This document shows positions 25,650 through 33,623 of a stretch of 64,000 nucleotides of DNA, one piece after another (position 1 is the stretch's first letter; each line of letters begins with the position of its first letter). The stretch is from positions 1 to 64,000 of the forward strand of contig JAZRMX010000022.1 in the NCBI GenBank assembly GCA_045647885.1, written 5' to 3'. The position numbers and the translations under genes were made by a program. Below the pieces are notes generated by a model. That model was given only the letters and a program-made list of their open reading frames with translations, was not told where the DNA came from and searched no databases. The DNA comes from HGM04593 sp045647885 (GTDB taxonomy: Bacteria > Bacteroidota > Bacteroidia > Bacteroidales > Bacteroidaceae).

Positions 25650-28529
25650 TTAAAGCTTCTGTTTAACCTCCACCTCAACAAATGTCTCGATGATGTCACC
25701 AACCTTGATGTCGTCCTGGTTCTGAAGGCTGATACCGCACTCGAAGTTGGTACCCACCTCCTTGACATCGTCCTTGAAACGTTTGAGGGCTGCAAGGTTG
25801 CCGGTGTGTATAACAATACCGTCGCGTATGAGGCGTGCGCGGTCGGTGCGTTTCACCTTTCCTTCGCGTACCATACAGCCGGCTACTGTACCAACCTTGC
25901 TGATGTGGAATGTCTCGCGTACCTCGATGGTTGCGGTAATCTCCTCTTTCACAATGGGGGCAAGCATACCCTCCATAGCGGCTTTCACCTCCTCGATAGC
26001 ATCGTAGATGATAGAGTAGATACGTATATCCACACCCTCGTTCTCTGCCACCTTGCGGGCGGTTACAGAAGGACGTACCTGGAAGCCCACGATGATGGCA
26101 TCTGATGCAGCTGCAAGGCTTACGTCGCTTTCCGAGATTTGTCCCACAGCCTTGTGTATTACGTTTATCTGTATTGTCTCGGTTGATAGTTTTATGAGTG
26201 AGTCGCTCAAAGCCTCAATAGAACCGTCCACGTCACCCTTAACAATAATGTTGAGTGTCTGGAAGTTACCAAGTGCTATGCGGCGGCCAACCTCGTCAAG
26301 GGTAAGCATCTTCTGTGTGCGGAGTCCCTGCTCACGCTGCAACTGCTCGCGCTTGCCGGTGATTTCGCGTGCCTCACGCTCGCTCTCAACAACGTTGAAG
26401 GTGTCGCCGGCGGTGGGTGCACCGTTGAGACCGAGGATAAGTGCGGGCTCGGCAGGTGCAACGCTCTTAATGCGCTGGTTGCGCTCGTTGAAGATGGCTT
26501 TTACTTTACCCCACTGTGTACCTGCTACAACTATGTCGCCCACTTTGAGTGTACCGTTCTGTACAAGCACTGTGGCAACGTAGCCACGGCCCTTGTCGAG
26601 GGTAGACTCAATGATGGAACCTGTTGCTTTGCGGTTGGGGTTCGCCTTGAGATCGAGCATTTCGGCCTCGAGAAGCACTTTCTCCATAAGTTCCTCAACA
26701 CCCATACCAACCTTTGCCGAAATCTCCTGTGACTGGTATTTACCACCCCAGTCCTCGACAAGCATATTGAGCTGTGCAAGTTCCTCTTTGATGCGGTTGG
26801 GGTCGGCAGCGGGTTTGTCGCACTTGTTAATGGCAAATACGATGGGTACGCCGGCAGCCATAGCGTGGTTGATGGCCTCTTTTGTCTGGGGCATCACGTT
26901 GTCGTCGGCTGCGATGATGATGATTACAATATCGGTTACCTTGGCACCACGGGCACGCATCGCTGTAAAGGCCTCGTGACCGGGAGTGTCGAGGAATGTG
27001 ATGTGCTTGCCGCTCTCCATCTTCACGTTGTAAGCACCAATGTGCTGTGTGATACCTCCGGCTTCGCCTGCGATTACGTTGGCTTTACGTATGTAGTCGA
27101 GCAACGATGTCTTACCGTGGTCTACGTGTCCCATCACGGTGATGATGGGGGCGCGCTCCTGGAGGTCTTCCTCGGCGTCGGCCTCAACCTCAATGGCGTT
27201 GGCAACCTCGGCACTTACATACTCGGTGGTGTATCCGAACTCTTCGGCTACGAGGTTGATGGTCTCTGCGTCGAGACGCTGGTTGATTGATACCATCATA
27301 CCAATGCTCATACAGGTTGCAATAACCTGTGTTACCGAGATATTCATCATGCTTGCAAGCTCGTTGGCTGTTACAAACTCGGTGAGCTTGAGCACTTTGC
27401 TGTCGGCCATTTCGGCATCGAATGCCTGTTGCTGGCGCTCGGCTGCCTGGTCGCGTTTGTCCTTACGGTATTTTGCCGACTTGTTGTTCTTGCCACGCTG
27501 TGTAAGACGGTCGAGTGTCTCGCGTACCTGCTTTGATACGTCCTCCTCGCTTACATCGTTCTTGTCGAAACGCTGGTGCTGACGGTCACGGTCGCGACGG
27601 CTGCCCTGTGAGGGGTTGTTGTTGCCATTGCTCTTGTTGCGGTTGGCGCTCCAATCCTGGTTTCCACCCTGTTGGTTGTTGTCGCTAACCTCGTTTATGT
27701 TAACGCGCTGGTTGTTTATGCGCTGGCGCTTTTTCTTGTTACCGTCGTTGCCGGCTGCGCCTGCGTTGTTCTGCTGACGCTGGGCATCGCGCTGTTGTTT
27801 GCGCTGCTCCTCGCGCTGCTTGTCCTTCTCCTCGCGTTCTTTTCTCTTTTCTTCCTTGCTCTTTTTCTTTGGACGTGTAGACTGGTTAATGGCCGAAAGG
27901 TCTATCTTACCAATGATGTTGAGCTTGGTTGCAACCTCGTCTACCTGTGTGAGAGTGGCCTGGGGCTCTGCTGCGGGTTCCTCTTTCACCTCGGCTTTGG
28001 GCTGTTGGGGAGCAGGGGCAGGCTGGGGCTTCTCCTCGGCAATTACCTGTGCGGGCTCTTGCTTGGGTTCTTTCTTGGGCTCCTCTTTCTTTGTCTCTGC
28101 GGGTTTTGTTACCTCTTTTTTTGCCGGTTTGCGGTTGAAGGCATCAAGGTCTATTTTGCCTGTAACCTTTATTTTGTTTTCAATTACAGGTTTGCTATCT
28201 TCTTTAGTCTCGGCTTTGGGTGTCTCTTTCTCCACAGCCTTGGGCTCGGGCTTTGCTGCCTCAACAACCGGTGCTGCAACTTCCTTCTCAGCTTCAGCAG
28301 GTGCGCTTTTGGGCTTCTCCTTGTTCTGACGCTCTTTTGTGAAGTTGTCCGATTGTATGCGAGCTTTCTTGTCGGCACTAAATTCCTCGATAAGCAGTTT
28401 GTAACCCTCTTCGGGTACAACGGCGTTGGGGTCTTCCTTTATCTCGAAGCCCTTCTTCTGGAGGAATTCCACAATTGTGGATAGTCCCAAATTAAGCTCT
28501 CCTTGTACTTTATTTAGTCTTATTTTCAT
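25650..28529 (-). CDS. infB: Translation initiation factor IF-2
   Basis: 959 aa GTPase that brings initiator tRNA to the 30S subunit. The N-terminal IF2N-like helix bundle (about 1-55) is followed by a long low-complexity region rich in Lys/Glu/Pro and then Asn/Gln/Arg (about 60-370) and a second IF2N module. The G domain starts near 460 with GHVDHGKT (466-473), then DTPGHEAFTAMR and NKCD. Domains II, III and C2 follow to the end. The extended N-terminal region is usual for Bacteroidetes. It lies 31 bases after nusA in the operon. Confidence 0.97.
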   Translation of the reverse strand: MKIRLNKVQGELNLGLSTIVEFLQKKGFEIKEDPNAVVPEEGYKLLIEEFSADKKARIQSDNFTKERQNKEKPKSAPAEAEKEVAAPVVEAAKPEPKAVEKETPKAETKEDSKPVIENKIKVTGKIDLDAFNRKPAKKEVTKPAETKKEEPKKEPKQEPAQVIAEEKPQPAPAPQQPKAEVKEEPAAEPQATLTQVDEVATKLNIIGKIDLSAINQSTRPKKKSKEEKRKEREEKDKQREEQRKQQRDAQRQQNNAGAAGNDGNKKKRQRINNQRVNINEVSDNNQQGGNQDWSANRNKSNGNNNPSQGSRRDRDRQHQRFDKNDVSEEDVSKQVRETLDRLTQRGKNNKSAKYRKDKRDQAAERQQQAFDAEMADSKVLKLTEFVTANELASMMNISVTQVIATCMSIGMMVSINQRLDAETINLVAEEFGYTTEYVSAEVANAIEVEADAEEDLQERAPIITVMGHVDHGKTSLLDYIRKANVIAGEAGGITQHIGAYNVKMESGKHITFLDTPGHEAFTAMRARGAKVTDIVIIIIAADDNVMPQTKEAINHAMAAGVPIVFAINKCDKPAADPNRIKEELAQLNMLVEDWGGKYQSQEISAKVGMGVEELMEKVLLEAEMLDLKANPNRKATGSIIESTLDKGRGYVATVLVQNGTLKVGDIVVAGTQWGKVKAIFNERNQRIKSVAPAEPALILGLNGAPTAGDTFNVVESEREAREITGKREQLQREQGLRTQKMLTLDEVGRRIALGNFQTLNIIVKGDVDGSIEALSDSLIKLSTETIQINVIHKAVGQISESDVSLAAASDAIIVGFQVRPSVTARKVAENEGVDIRIYSIIYDAIEEVKAAMEGMLAPIVKEEITATIEVRETFHISKVGTVAGCMVREGKVKRTDRARLIRDGIVIHTGNLAALKRFKDDVKEVGTNFECGISLQNQDDIKVGDIIETFVEVEVKQKL

Positions 28530-28560
28530 TCGTTGTTCTTTGTTTGGTTACTGAAACTGT

Positions 28561-29823
28561 TTATTCTTCGTCTTCCTCAAATTCGGCCTGAAGTACCGAA
28601 ATAAGGTGGTCTACAGTGTCCTCCTCGAGGTCGGCTTTCTCGATAAGTACCTCGCGGGGTGTGTTCAGAACCGCTTTAGCGGTGTCGAGGCCAATTTTCT
28701 TGATGGCTGCGATTACCCACTCGTCAATCTCGTCGGCAAACTCCTCGATGTAGATATCGTCCTCCTCCTGGCTTTCAATCTCGCGATATACGTTAATTGT
28801 ATATTCTGTGAGCATACTTGCAAGCTTGATGTTGAGACCGTCCTTACCGATAGCGAGTGAAACTTCCTCCTGTTTGAGGTTTACATCGGCAATGCGCTTC
28901 TCCTCGTCGAGTGTGATGTTCAATATCTTTGCGGGGCTCAATGCACGTTTGATGAAGAGCTCGGTGTTCGATGTGTAGGGGATTACGTCGATATTCTCGT
29001 TACGCAACTCGCGTACAATTCCGTGGATACGTGAACCTTTAACACCTACGCAAGCACCTACGGGGTCGATGCGCTCGTCGTATGTCTCCACAGCAATCTT
29101 TGCGCGTTTGCCGGGGATACGGGCAATCTTCTTGATGGTGATGAGGCCGTCGTTTATTTCGGGTACCTCAAGTTCGAAGAGACGCTGCAAGAACATTGGT
29201 GATGTGCGGCTCAAAATGATTTTGGGGTTGTTGTTCTGGTTGTCAACGCGTGCAACAACCGCGCGCACGTTCTCGCCTTTGCGGTAGAAGTCCGAGGGAA
29301 TCTGCTCGGTCTTGGGGAGAATGAGCTCGTTGTTCTCGTCGTCTACGAGGAGAAGCTCTTTCTTCCAAATCTGGTATACCTCGCCGCTTACAATCTGGCC
29401 AACTTTTTCGCTGTACTTGTTGTAGAGGCTGTCTTTCTCGAGCTCCAGAATCTTTGAAGCAAGTGTCTGACGGAGGTTGAGGATTGCACGACGGCCGAAT
29501 TCGGCAAAGTTTACAATTTCACTTACATCCTCGCCAATCTCGAACGAGTCGTCAATTTGCTGTGCTTCGCTCAAAGAGATCTCCATGTTGCAGTCCTTTA
29601 CATCGGCATCGGCTACCACGATACGGCGGCGCTGAATCTCGAAGTCGCCACGGTCGGGGTTTACGATTACCGAGTAGTTCTCGTCGGTACCGAACATATT
29701 TATCAACACTTTGCGGAAGCTCTCCTCGAGCACGCTGATCATTGTTGTACGGTCGATGTTCTTCGACTCTTTGAATTCTTGAAATGTATCAAGAAGGCTG
29801 ATTGTTTCTTCTTTCTTTGCCAT
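28561..29823 (-). CDS. nusA: Transcription termination/antitermination factor NusA
   Basis: 420 aa. Binds RNA polymerase and RNA and affects pausing and intrinsic termination. The N-terminal polymerase-binding domain (about 1-125) is followed by S1 (about 130-200), two KH domains (about 205-345, with VGACVGVKGSRI and SLAIGKDGLNIKLA) and a short helical acidic C-terminus ending DEE. It lacks the long duplicated acidic repeats of E. coli NusA. It starts one base after rimP. The operon leader contains an intrinsic terminator that could be its own feedback target. Confidence 0.96.
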   Translation of the reverse strand: MAKKEETISLLDTFQEFKESKNIDRTTMISVLEESFRKVLINMFGTDENYSVIVNPDRGDFEIQRRRIVVADADVKDCNMEISLSEAQQIDDSFEIGEDVSEIVNFAEFGRRAILNLRQTLASKILELEKDSLYNKYSEKVGQIVSGEVYQIWKKELLLVDDENNELILPKTEQIPSDFYRKGENVRAVVARVDNQNNNPKIILSRTSPMFLQRLFELEVPEINDGLITIKKIARIPGKRAKIAVETYDERIDPVGACVGVKGSRIHGIVRELRNENIDVIPYTSNTELFIKRALSPAKILNITLDEEKRIADVNLKQEEVSLAIGKDGLNIKLASMLTEYTINVYREIESQEEDDIYIEEFADEIDEWVIAAIKKIGLDTAKAVLNTPREVLIEKADLEEDTVDHLISVLQAEFEEDEE

Positions 29824-29824
29824 T

Positions 29825-30292
29825 TTATTTGAAATTTATAATATACTTCGTGTACTTTACGCTGTCGTAGGTGAAACATAGGTCTTCCTCGACAAGCTGG
29901 GGGCGTTTGCAACCCTCTTTTTTCTCTTTCTTGGAGATTGTGAGCACAAACTCCTTCTCGTCGGCACTTTTAAGTATGCCTTTGAGCTTTTTTCCATCTT
30001 TTGTGAGTACCTCAACCTCGAGACCTATGTGGTTGATGTACTGCTGTGTCACCTTGAAGGGCTGTCCCAGGCCGGCTGAACCCACTTCGAGTTCGTAATC
30101 GTCGCCCTCTTCTCCCAGTCCGGCACCGATGTGGCGGCTAAGTTCGACACAATCTTCAATCCACACACCTTCGGCGTGGTCGATTTCTACTGTAATTTTG
30201 TAATCCTTTCCGATGATTACATCTACCAAAAAGTACTCCTTGTCTGCGAGCCACTCTTTTGTCAAATCGATTACTTGCTGTTTGTCAATCAT
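29825..30292 (-). CDS. rimP: Ribosome maturation factor RimP
   Basis: 155 aa from the ATG at 30292. A longer open frame to 30373 runs through the leader hairpin and is unlikely. RimP helps assemble the 30S subunit. It shows the two-domain pattern: an N-terminal alpha-beta part with VDVIIGKDYKITVEID and CVELSRHIG, then an Sm-like C-terminal part (VGSAGLGQPFKV onward). It is the first gene of the nine-gene operon ending in rnhB. Confidence 0.94.
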   Translation of the reverse strand: MIDKQQVIDLTKEWLADKEYFLVDVIIGKDYKITVEIDHAEGVWIEDCVELSRHIGAGLGEEGDDYELEVGSAGLGQPFKVTQQYINHIGLEVEVLTKDGKKLKGILKSADEKEFVLTISKKEKKEGCKRPQLVEEDLCFTYDSVKYTKYIINFK

Positions 30293-30340
30293 ATAGTAGT
30301 TTTCTTTATGATGGGAAATATGATTCCGGCTTGTGTATTT

Positions 30341-30368
30341 ATAAAAAAGAGGGGCTTGCAGGCCCCTC
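30341..30368 (-). terminator. Intrinsic terminator (attenuator) in the rimP-nusA-infB leader
   Basis: On the minus strand GAGGGGC (30368-30362) pairs with GCCCCTC (30355-30349) around a 6-base loop, followed directly by six T (30348-30343). It lies between the operon promoter (-7 at 30395-30388) and the rimP ATG (30292). No other minus-strand gene ends here, so it can only act on the operon transcript, shortly after its start. On the plus strand no T-run follows. Regulation by NusA is inferred. Confidence 0.75.
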
Positions 30369-30387
30369 AACAATCATCTTTACTCTG

Positions 30388-30418
30388 CAAAAATAGTATT
30401 TTTTTGTTATACGCACAA
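30388..30418 (-). promoter_or_regulatory. Promoter of the rimP-nusA-infB-cvpA-suf-rnhB operon
   Basis: On the minus strand TTG (30418-30416), 20 bases, then TATTTTTG (30395-30388), a full TAnnTTTG match. Predicted start is near 30381, about 12 bases before the leader hairpin. Confidence 0.7.
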
Positions 30419-30492
30419 GTTTTTTGCGTTTTTTTATGGAATGCGTTCCCAATGAATTTTCTTGCGTGTAAAACATTAAAACGTTTGTGTGG

Positions 30493-30526
30493 TTTGTGCC
30501 TCTTTTTGTATCTTCGCACTGTAAAA
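30493..30526 (+). promoter_or_regulatory. Candidate promoter of the ATP-grasp-like gene
   Basis: TTTG (30493-30496), 22 bases, then TATCTTCG (30519-30526), one mismatch from the -7 consensus. It lies just before the GTG start, giving a very short leader. Confidence 0.45.
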
Positions 30527-30536
30527 CGGAAACCTT

Positions 30537-31736
30537 GTGAAGCTTTATATCTTTAACCCGGAAAACGACCTTGCACTTGCCGACGGAAATAGCAACTATT
30601 GTCCGCCTCCGGCTGCGCGTGCCATAGCTCACGACCTTGCGACATTGCCCTTGTGGTATGCCGGGGAGGGTGATTGTGTTTGTTTGCCCGGTGCTGTTCA
30701 TTGGGAATATTGCAATACTGTGGGTGTGGATTTTTCTCTTGCCCGGCCTTTTGAGCAACGTATGTTGCCGGCTATTGAAGGTTGCTCACCTTGGGGGTGG
30801 AGCGCGCAGATAAGGCGTCGTCTTTCCGATGCCGGTGTGGGCAGTAATCTGTTGCCTGATGATTGTTTTTTGGAGGGTGTGCGTGCTCTTTCAAACAGAA
30901 AGACTGCTATTGCTTTGTTGAAGGCTTTGCACAATGCCGGTATTGATACCCCCGAGATTCCGCAATATCTTACTTTGTCCAGCGATGTGGCAGCTTTCAT
31001 TGAGAGTATGCCACGCTCGGTCATAAAGGCTCCGTGGTCGAGCAGTGGTAAGGGTATTGCGTGGGGAATAGGTCGCGTTGAGGTACCTGTGGAGCATTTT
31101 TACAGGGGTGTCATAAGGCGCCAGGGTGGTGTTGTGTGCGAGCGCTTCCTCGACAAAGTGGTGGATTTTGCAATGGAATTTTCCGTGTCGGGTGGCGTTG
31201 TCTCTTTTGCCGGTTACTCTTTGTTCAAGTGCGACGGCAGTGCCTACTCCGGGAATATTCTAGCTCCCGACTGTGAGCTTGAAAACTTTATAGCCTCTTT
31301 TGTGGGGCGCGATGTGCTTGCCACTGTAAAAGAGAGGTTGGGCGTGGAGCTCGAGAGGGTGCTTACGCCCGTAGGTTATTCGGGCTTTTTGGGTGTTGAT
31401 ATGCTTGTTTATCGCACAGCCGAGGGGTATCGTCTGCATCCTTGCGTGGAGCTTAATTTAAGAATGAATATGGGTGCGGTGTCGCGTCTGTTCTATGATA
31501 AATATGTGGCTTGTGGCCGTGTTGGACGCTTTTTTGTGTCGAATTTCAGGCAGGATGGCGAGGCGCTCGCTCTTCACGAAAAATACAGCGATGAGGCTCC
31601 TTTGTGCGTGCGTGACGGCAGGGTGCAGAGTGGTTATCTCAATCTCTCGCCTGTTACACGTGAGAGTCGTTATATTGCTTATGTTCTTCTCTTTGATGAG
31701 GCTTTTTCTGTGCAACAGCTTTACGGCGGTGAGTAA
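30537..31736 (+). CDS. ATP-grasp-like protein of unknown substrate
   Basis: 399 aa from a GTG start at 30537. I cannot assign a named function. The C-terminal half has ATP-grasp features: Lys164 in VIKAPWSSSGKGIAWG (nucleotide-binding lysine and Gly/Ser loop), a lone D in GFLGVDML, and the metal-binding E-x-N-x-R at Glu305, Asn307 and Arg309. ATP-grasp enzymes ligate a carboxylate to an amine or thiol through an acyl-phosphate. The N-terminus has a distinctive motif (FNPENDLALADGN followed by CPPPAARA), presumably the substrate domain. No signal peptide is seen, so it is cytosolic. It is divergent from the rimP operon and followed by a separately promoted small membrane protein. I infer an amide-forming ligase. 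Confidence 0.7.
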   Translation: MKLYIFNPENDLALADGNSNYCPPPAARAIAHDLATLPLWYAGEGDCVCLPGAVHWEYCNTVGVDFSLARPFEQRMLPAIEGCSPWGWSAQIRRRLSDAGVGSNLLPDDCFLEGVRALSNRKTAIALLKALHNAGIDTPEIPQYLTLSSDVAAFIESMPRSVIKAPWSSSGKGIAWGIGRVEVPVEHFYRGVIRRQGGVVCERFLDKVVDFAMEFSVSGGVVSFAGYSLFKCDGSAYSGNILAPDCELENFIASFVGRDVLATVKERLGVELERVLTPVGYSGFLGVDMLVYRTAEGYRLHPCVELNLRMNMGAVSRLFYDKYVACGRVGRFFVSNFRQDGEALALHEKYSDEAPLCVRDGRVQSGYLNLSPVTRESRYIAYVLLFDEAFSVQQLYGGE

Positions 31737-31740
31737 GGGT

Positions 31741-31771
31741 TTTGTGCTTTTGTGCTAAAATGTTATCTTTG
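31741..31771 (+). promoter_or_regulatory. Promoter of the small membrane protein gene at 31793
   Basis: TTTG (31741-31744), 19 bases, then TATCTTTG (31764-31771): full consensus, 21 bases before the ATG. Confidence 0.7.
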
Positions 31772-31792
31772 TGCCCGTAAAATAATTTCTTT

Positions 31793-32188
31793 ATGAGCAT
31801 AGCAAGAGGGCGCAGAGCCAATATGAATTTTCTATACGGCAGTGTATTTTTCTTTTTCGTGATAATTGTCACAATTGGTCTTTTCTCCTATTTTTCGTTG
31901 TATAAATATTGGAGCAAGCCGGGAGACAAACGTTTCAGTTACGAGATTTCTTTTGCGCCGTCGTTTGCGGGCAAGGCTTATAGTGTTTATATGAACGACA
32001 GTTTGTTGTATACCGGTGCGCCTGTTGATGCCGACACGCTCATTCGTGTGAACCGCTTTGCCGAGGAGAATGCCTTGCTTGTGGTTAATGCCGCTACCGA
32101 TGGTGTTTCCATTATTCAAATTCCCGACCGTGGTAAAATTCTCTTGCGTCTTAAAGAGGGTGGTGCGGTGAGTGCCGATATCAAGTAG
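31793..32188 (+). CDS. Small membrane-anchored protein of unknown function
   Basis: 131 aa. A short basic N-terminus (RGRR) precedes one hydrophobic segment at about 14-34 (FLYGSVFFFFVIIVTIGLF), then about 95 polar residues that should lie in the periplasm. The soluble part has the look of a small beta-sandwich, but I recognise no family. It has its own promoter. REP-like repeats follow directly downstream. Confidence 0.7.
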   Translation: MSIARGRRANMNFLYGSVFFFFVIIVTIGLFSYFSLYKYWSKPGDKRFSYEISFAPSFAGKAYSVYMNDSLLYTGAPVDADTLIRVNRFAEENALLVVNAATDGVSIIQIPDRGKILLRLKEGGAVSADIK

Positions 32189-32599
32189 TTTTGCGGTAAG
32201 AATTATTTTTATATAGTATATGCAGTAGGGGTAGACCGGTGTGTCTGCCTGAAATATTGGGGTGTATTCTTGCTATTATTTTTTCGGGCGAACACATCGG
32301 TTCGCCCCTACAAAGAAACAGCAACCCGTAGGGGTAGACCGATGTGTCTACCCGAATTACCACTTTGACAGAAGAACAGAGCGCACTGATAGTGCGTCCC
32401 TTCCGTCACTGCACTAAACAAAATCTACTCCTTTGGGAATATAAATATTCCGTCGTCGCAAACGGCGCTGTGACTTCGCGCCGTCCCTCGCACTCACGTG
32501 CAAGTGGCGGAGTTAAAACCTGCCGCCGCTCCCCCGGCATAAACCACACCCCGCTCACCGAAAAGCGGAGAGCGGGGTGATGCTATTTATTCACTTACA
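32189..32599. repeat. Intergenic patch with three REP-like hairpin repeats and further hairpins
   Basis: Three copies of a roughly 26-base element lie at 32225-32254, 32288-32313 (inverted) and 32330-32356. Each is a hairpin: GGGTAGAC/GTCTACCC or GGGCGAAC/GTTCGCCC arms around a 6-base loop containing a CGATGT-like core, with a conserved GTAGGG edge. A further hairpin ACGGCGC/GCGCCGT lies at 32462-32484. The 78-codon open frame at 32344-32580 is of odd composition and spans these repeats, so I do not call it a gene. No transposase is visible. Confidence 0.7.
32547..32579 (-). terminator. Strong hairpin after the dockerin-FISUMP gene
   Basis: CACCCCGCTC (32547-32556) and GAGCGGGGTG (32570-32579) form 10-bp arms around a 13-base loop, 20 bases after the stop of the minus-strand gene. 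There is no clear T-run, so it may terminate or protect the 3' end. Confidence 0.5.
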
Positions 32600-33433
32600 T
32601 TACTCACACACAGGGCGGACCGATAGACCTGAATTACGGTATTCACATAACCACCAGCCGTCGTTGCTGTTGAAGCTCAGACCTTCGGCGTTGTTGCTAT
32701 TGTAGTAAGTGAATAATGAACTCGCCCAATAGGAGCCGATTGTTCCCAGGCTGCTCAATCCCGAAACCGTGTAACTTCCCGCTTTGGGCAGGAAGATGCT
32801 GTTGCCGTTGGGGCCGGTTACGCGATAACCGTTTACGCCATTGATGGTAGTTTCGTTCCAAGTGCAGTTAGTGCGTAATTCTTCCATTTCAACAAAGGTG
32901 GGCATACGCCAAGAGCCACCCCATTTAACGTGGGCAACATCGTCTTCGGCTTCGAGGGTGGTTTTATTGTCTACTGTGCCGTGATCGCTATAAGTGCAGT
33001 ATTTGGTCATTGAGGTGGAGGTGCCGTTGCAATATTTGTAGGTACTCCAAGAGTAATCGCTTTTTTCCTCGGTTTCGCCCCAAGCGTAGTAACCGCCATA
33101 CTCTTCGGGCTTTGTTGCACCAACGTTGCAACTTGCCCATTTAACCGAGAGACCAAGGTCGATGGCTTTGCCGGTGGTGGGGGTAACAGAGTTGTTGCCA
33201 CCGTTTAATATTGCCTTCACTACAGCTGTAACATCGACAACATTAACATCATTGTCGCCATTGATATCGCAATCGTAAATCTGCGAGTTTCCTCCGTTCA
33301 GTATTACTTTGACCACAGCTGTAACATCAACGACGTTTATCTCTCCGTCGCCATTGACATCGCAATTGTTCGTCTGTGCACCAGCGCTCAATGTGAATAG
33401 CAGGGCAACAAGAAAAAAGCAAATCTTTTTCAT
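32600..33433 (-). CDS. Secreted protein with N-terminal dockerin repeats and a FISUMP-type domain
   Basis: 277 aa. A signal peptide (about 1-20) is followed by two dockerin-type calcium loops, DVNGDGEINVVD (25-36) and DINGDNDVNVVD (56-67), each leading into a near-identical helix (VTAVVKVILNGG/VTAVVKAILNGG). From about 88 to 277 runs a domain like the Fibrobacter succinogenes major paralogous (FISUMP) family, starting GKAIDLGLSVKWASCNVG. There is no lipobox. Dockerins bind cohesins in cellulosomes; in Bacteroidales they occur in secreted proteins without known cohesins. Placement of the dockerin at the N-terminus is less common. It stands alone between a hairpin and the S41 protease. Confidence 0.8.
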   Translation of the reverse strand: MKKICFFLVALLFTLSAGAQTNNCDVNGDGEINVVDVTAVVKVILNGGNSQIYDCDINGDNDVNVVDVTAVVKAILNGGNNSVTPTTGKAIDLGLSVKWASCNVGATKPEEYGGYYAWGETEEKSDYSWSTYKYCNGTSTSMTKYCTYSDHGTVDNKTTLEAEDDVAHVKWGGSWRMPTFVEMEELRTNCTWNETTINGVNGYRVTGPNGNSIFLPKAGSYTVSGLSSLGTIGSYWASSLFTYYNSNNAEGLSFNSNDGWWLCEYRNSGLSVRPVCE

Positions 33434-33623
33434 AGTGTGTGTTTATTTTGTATTTGCATATATTCTACAAAGATAAATTAAAAGGTTTAGTAATTACCCC
33501 CCCGTTGTTAAATTGTGTTAAAAAACTGTGTGAATATGTGTGGGGGATAAAAAATACGGTTGCGATTGAGTAGCAAACGTATTTTAGTATTCTTTTATTG
33601 CAAGAAACACTCTTGCTGTTCTG

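Noticed and set aside
27672..28484. 270-codon plus-strand open frame opposite infB
   Set aside because: It mirrors the Lys/Glu-rich low-complexity part of IF-2, giving a Leu/Phe/Cys-rich artefact.
32344..32580. 78-codon plus-strand open frame in the REP patch
   Set aside because: It begins inside a REP-like repeat and spans two hairpins; composition is Arg/Ser/Thr-rich without domain features.
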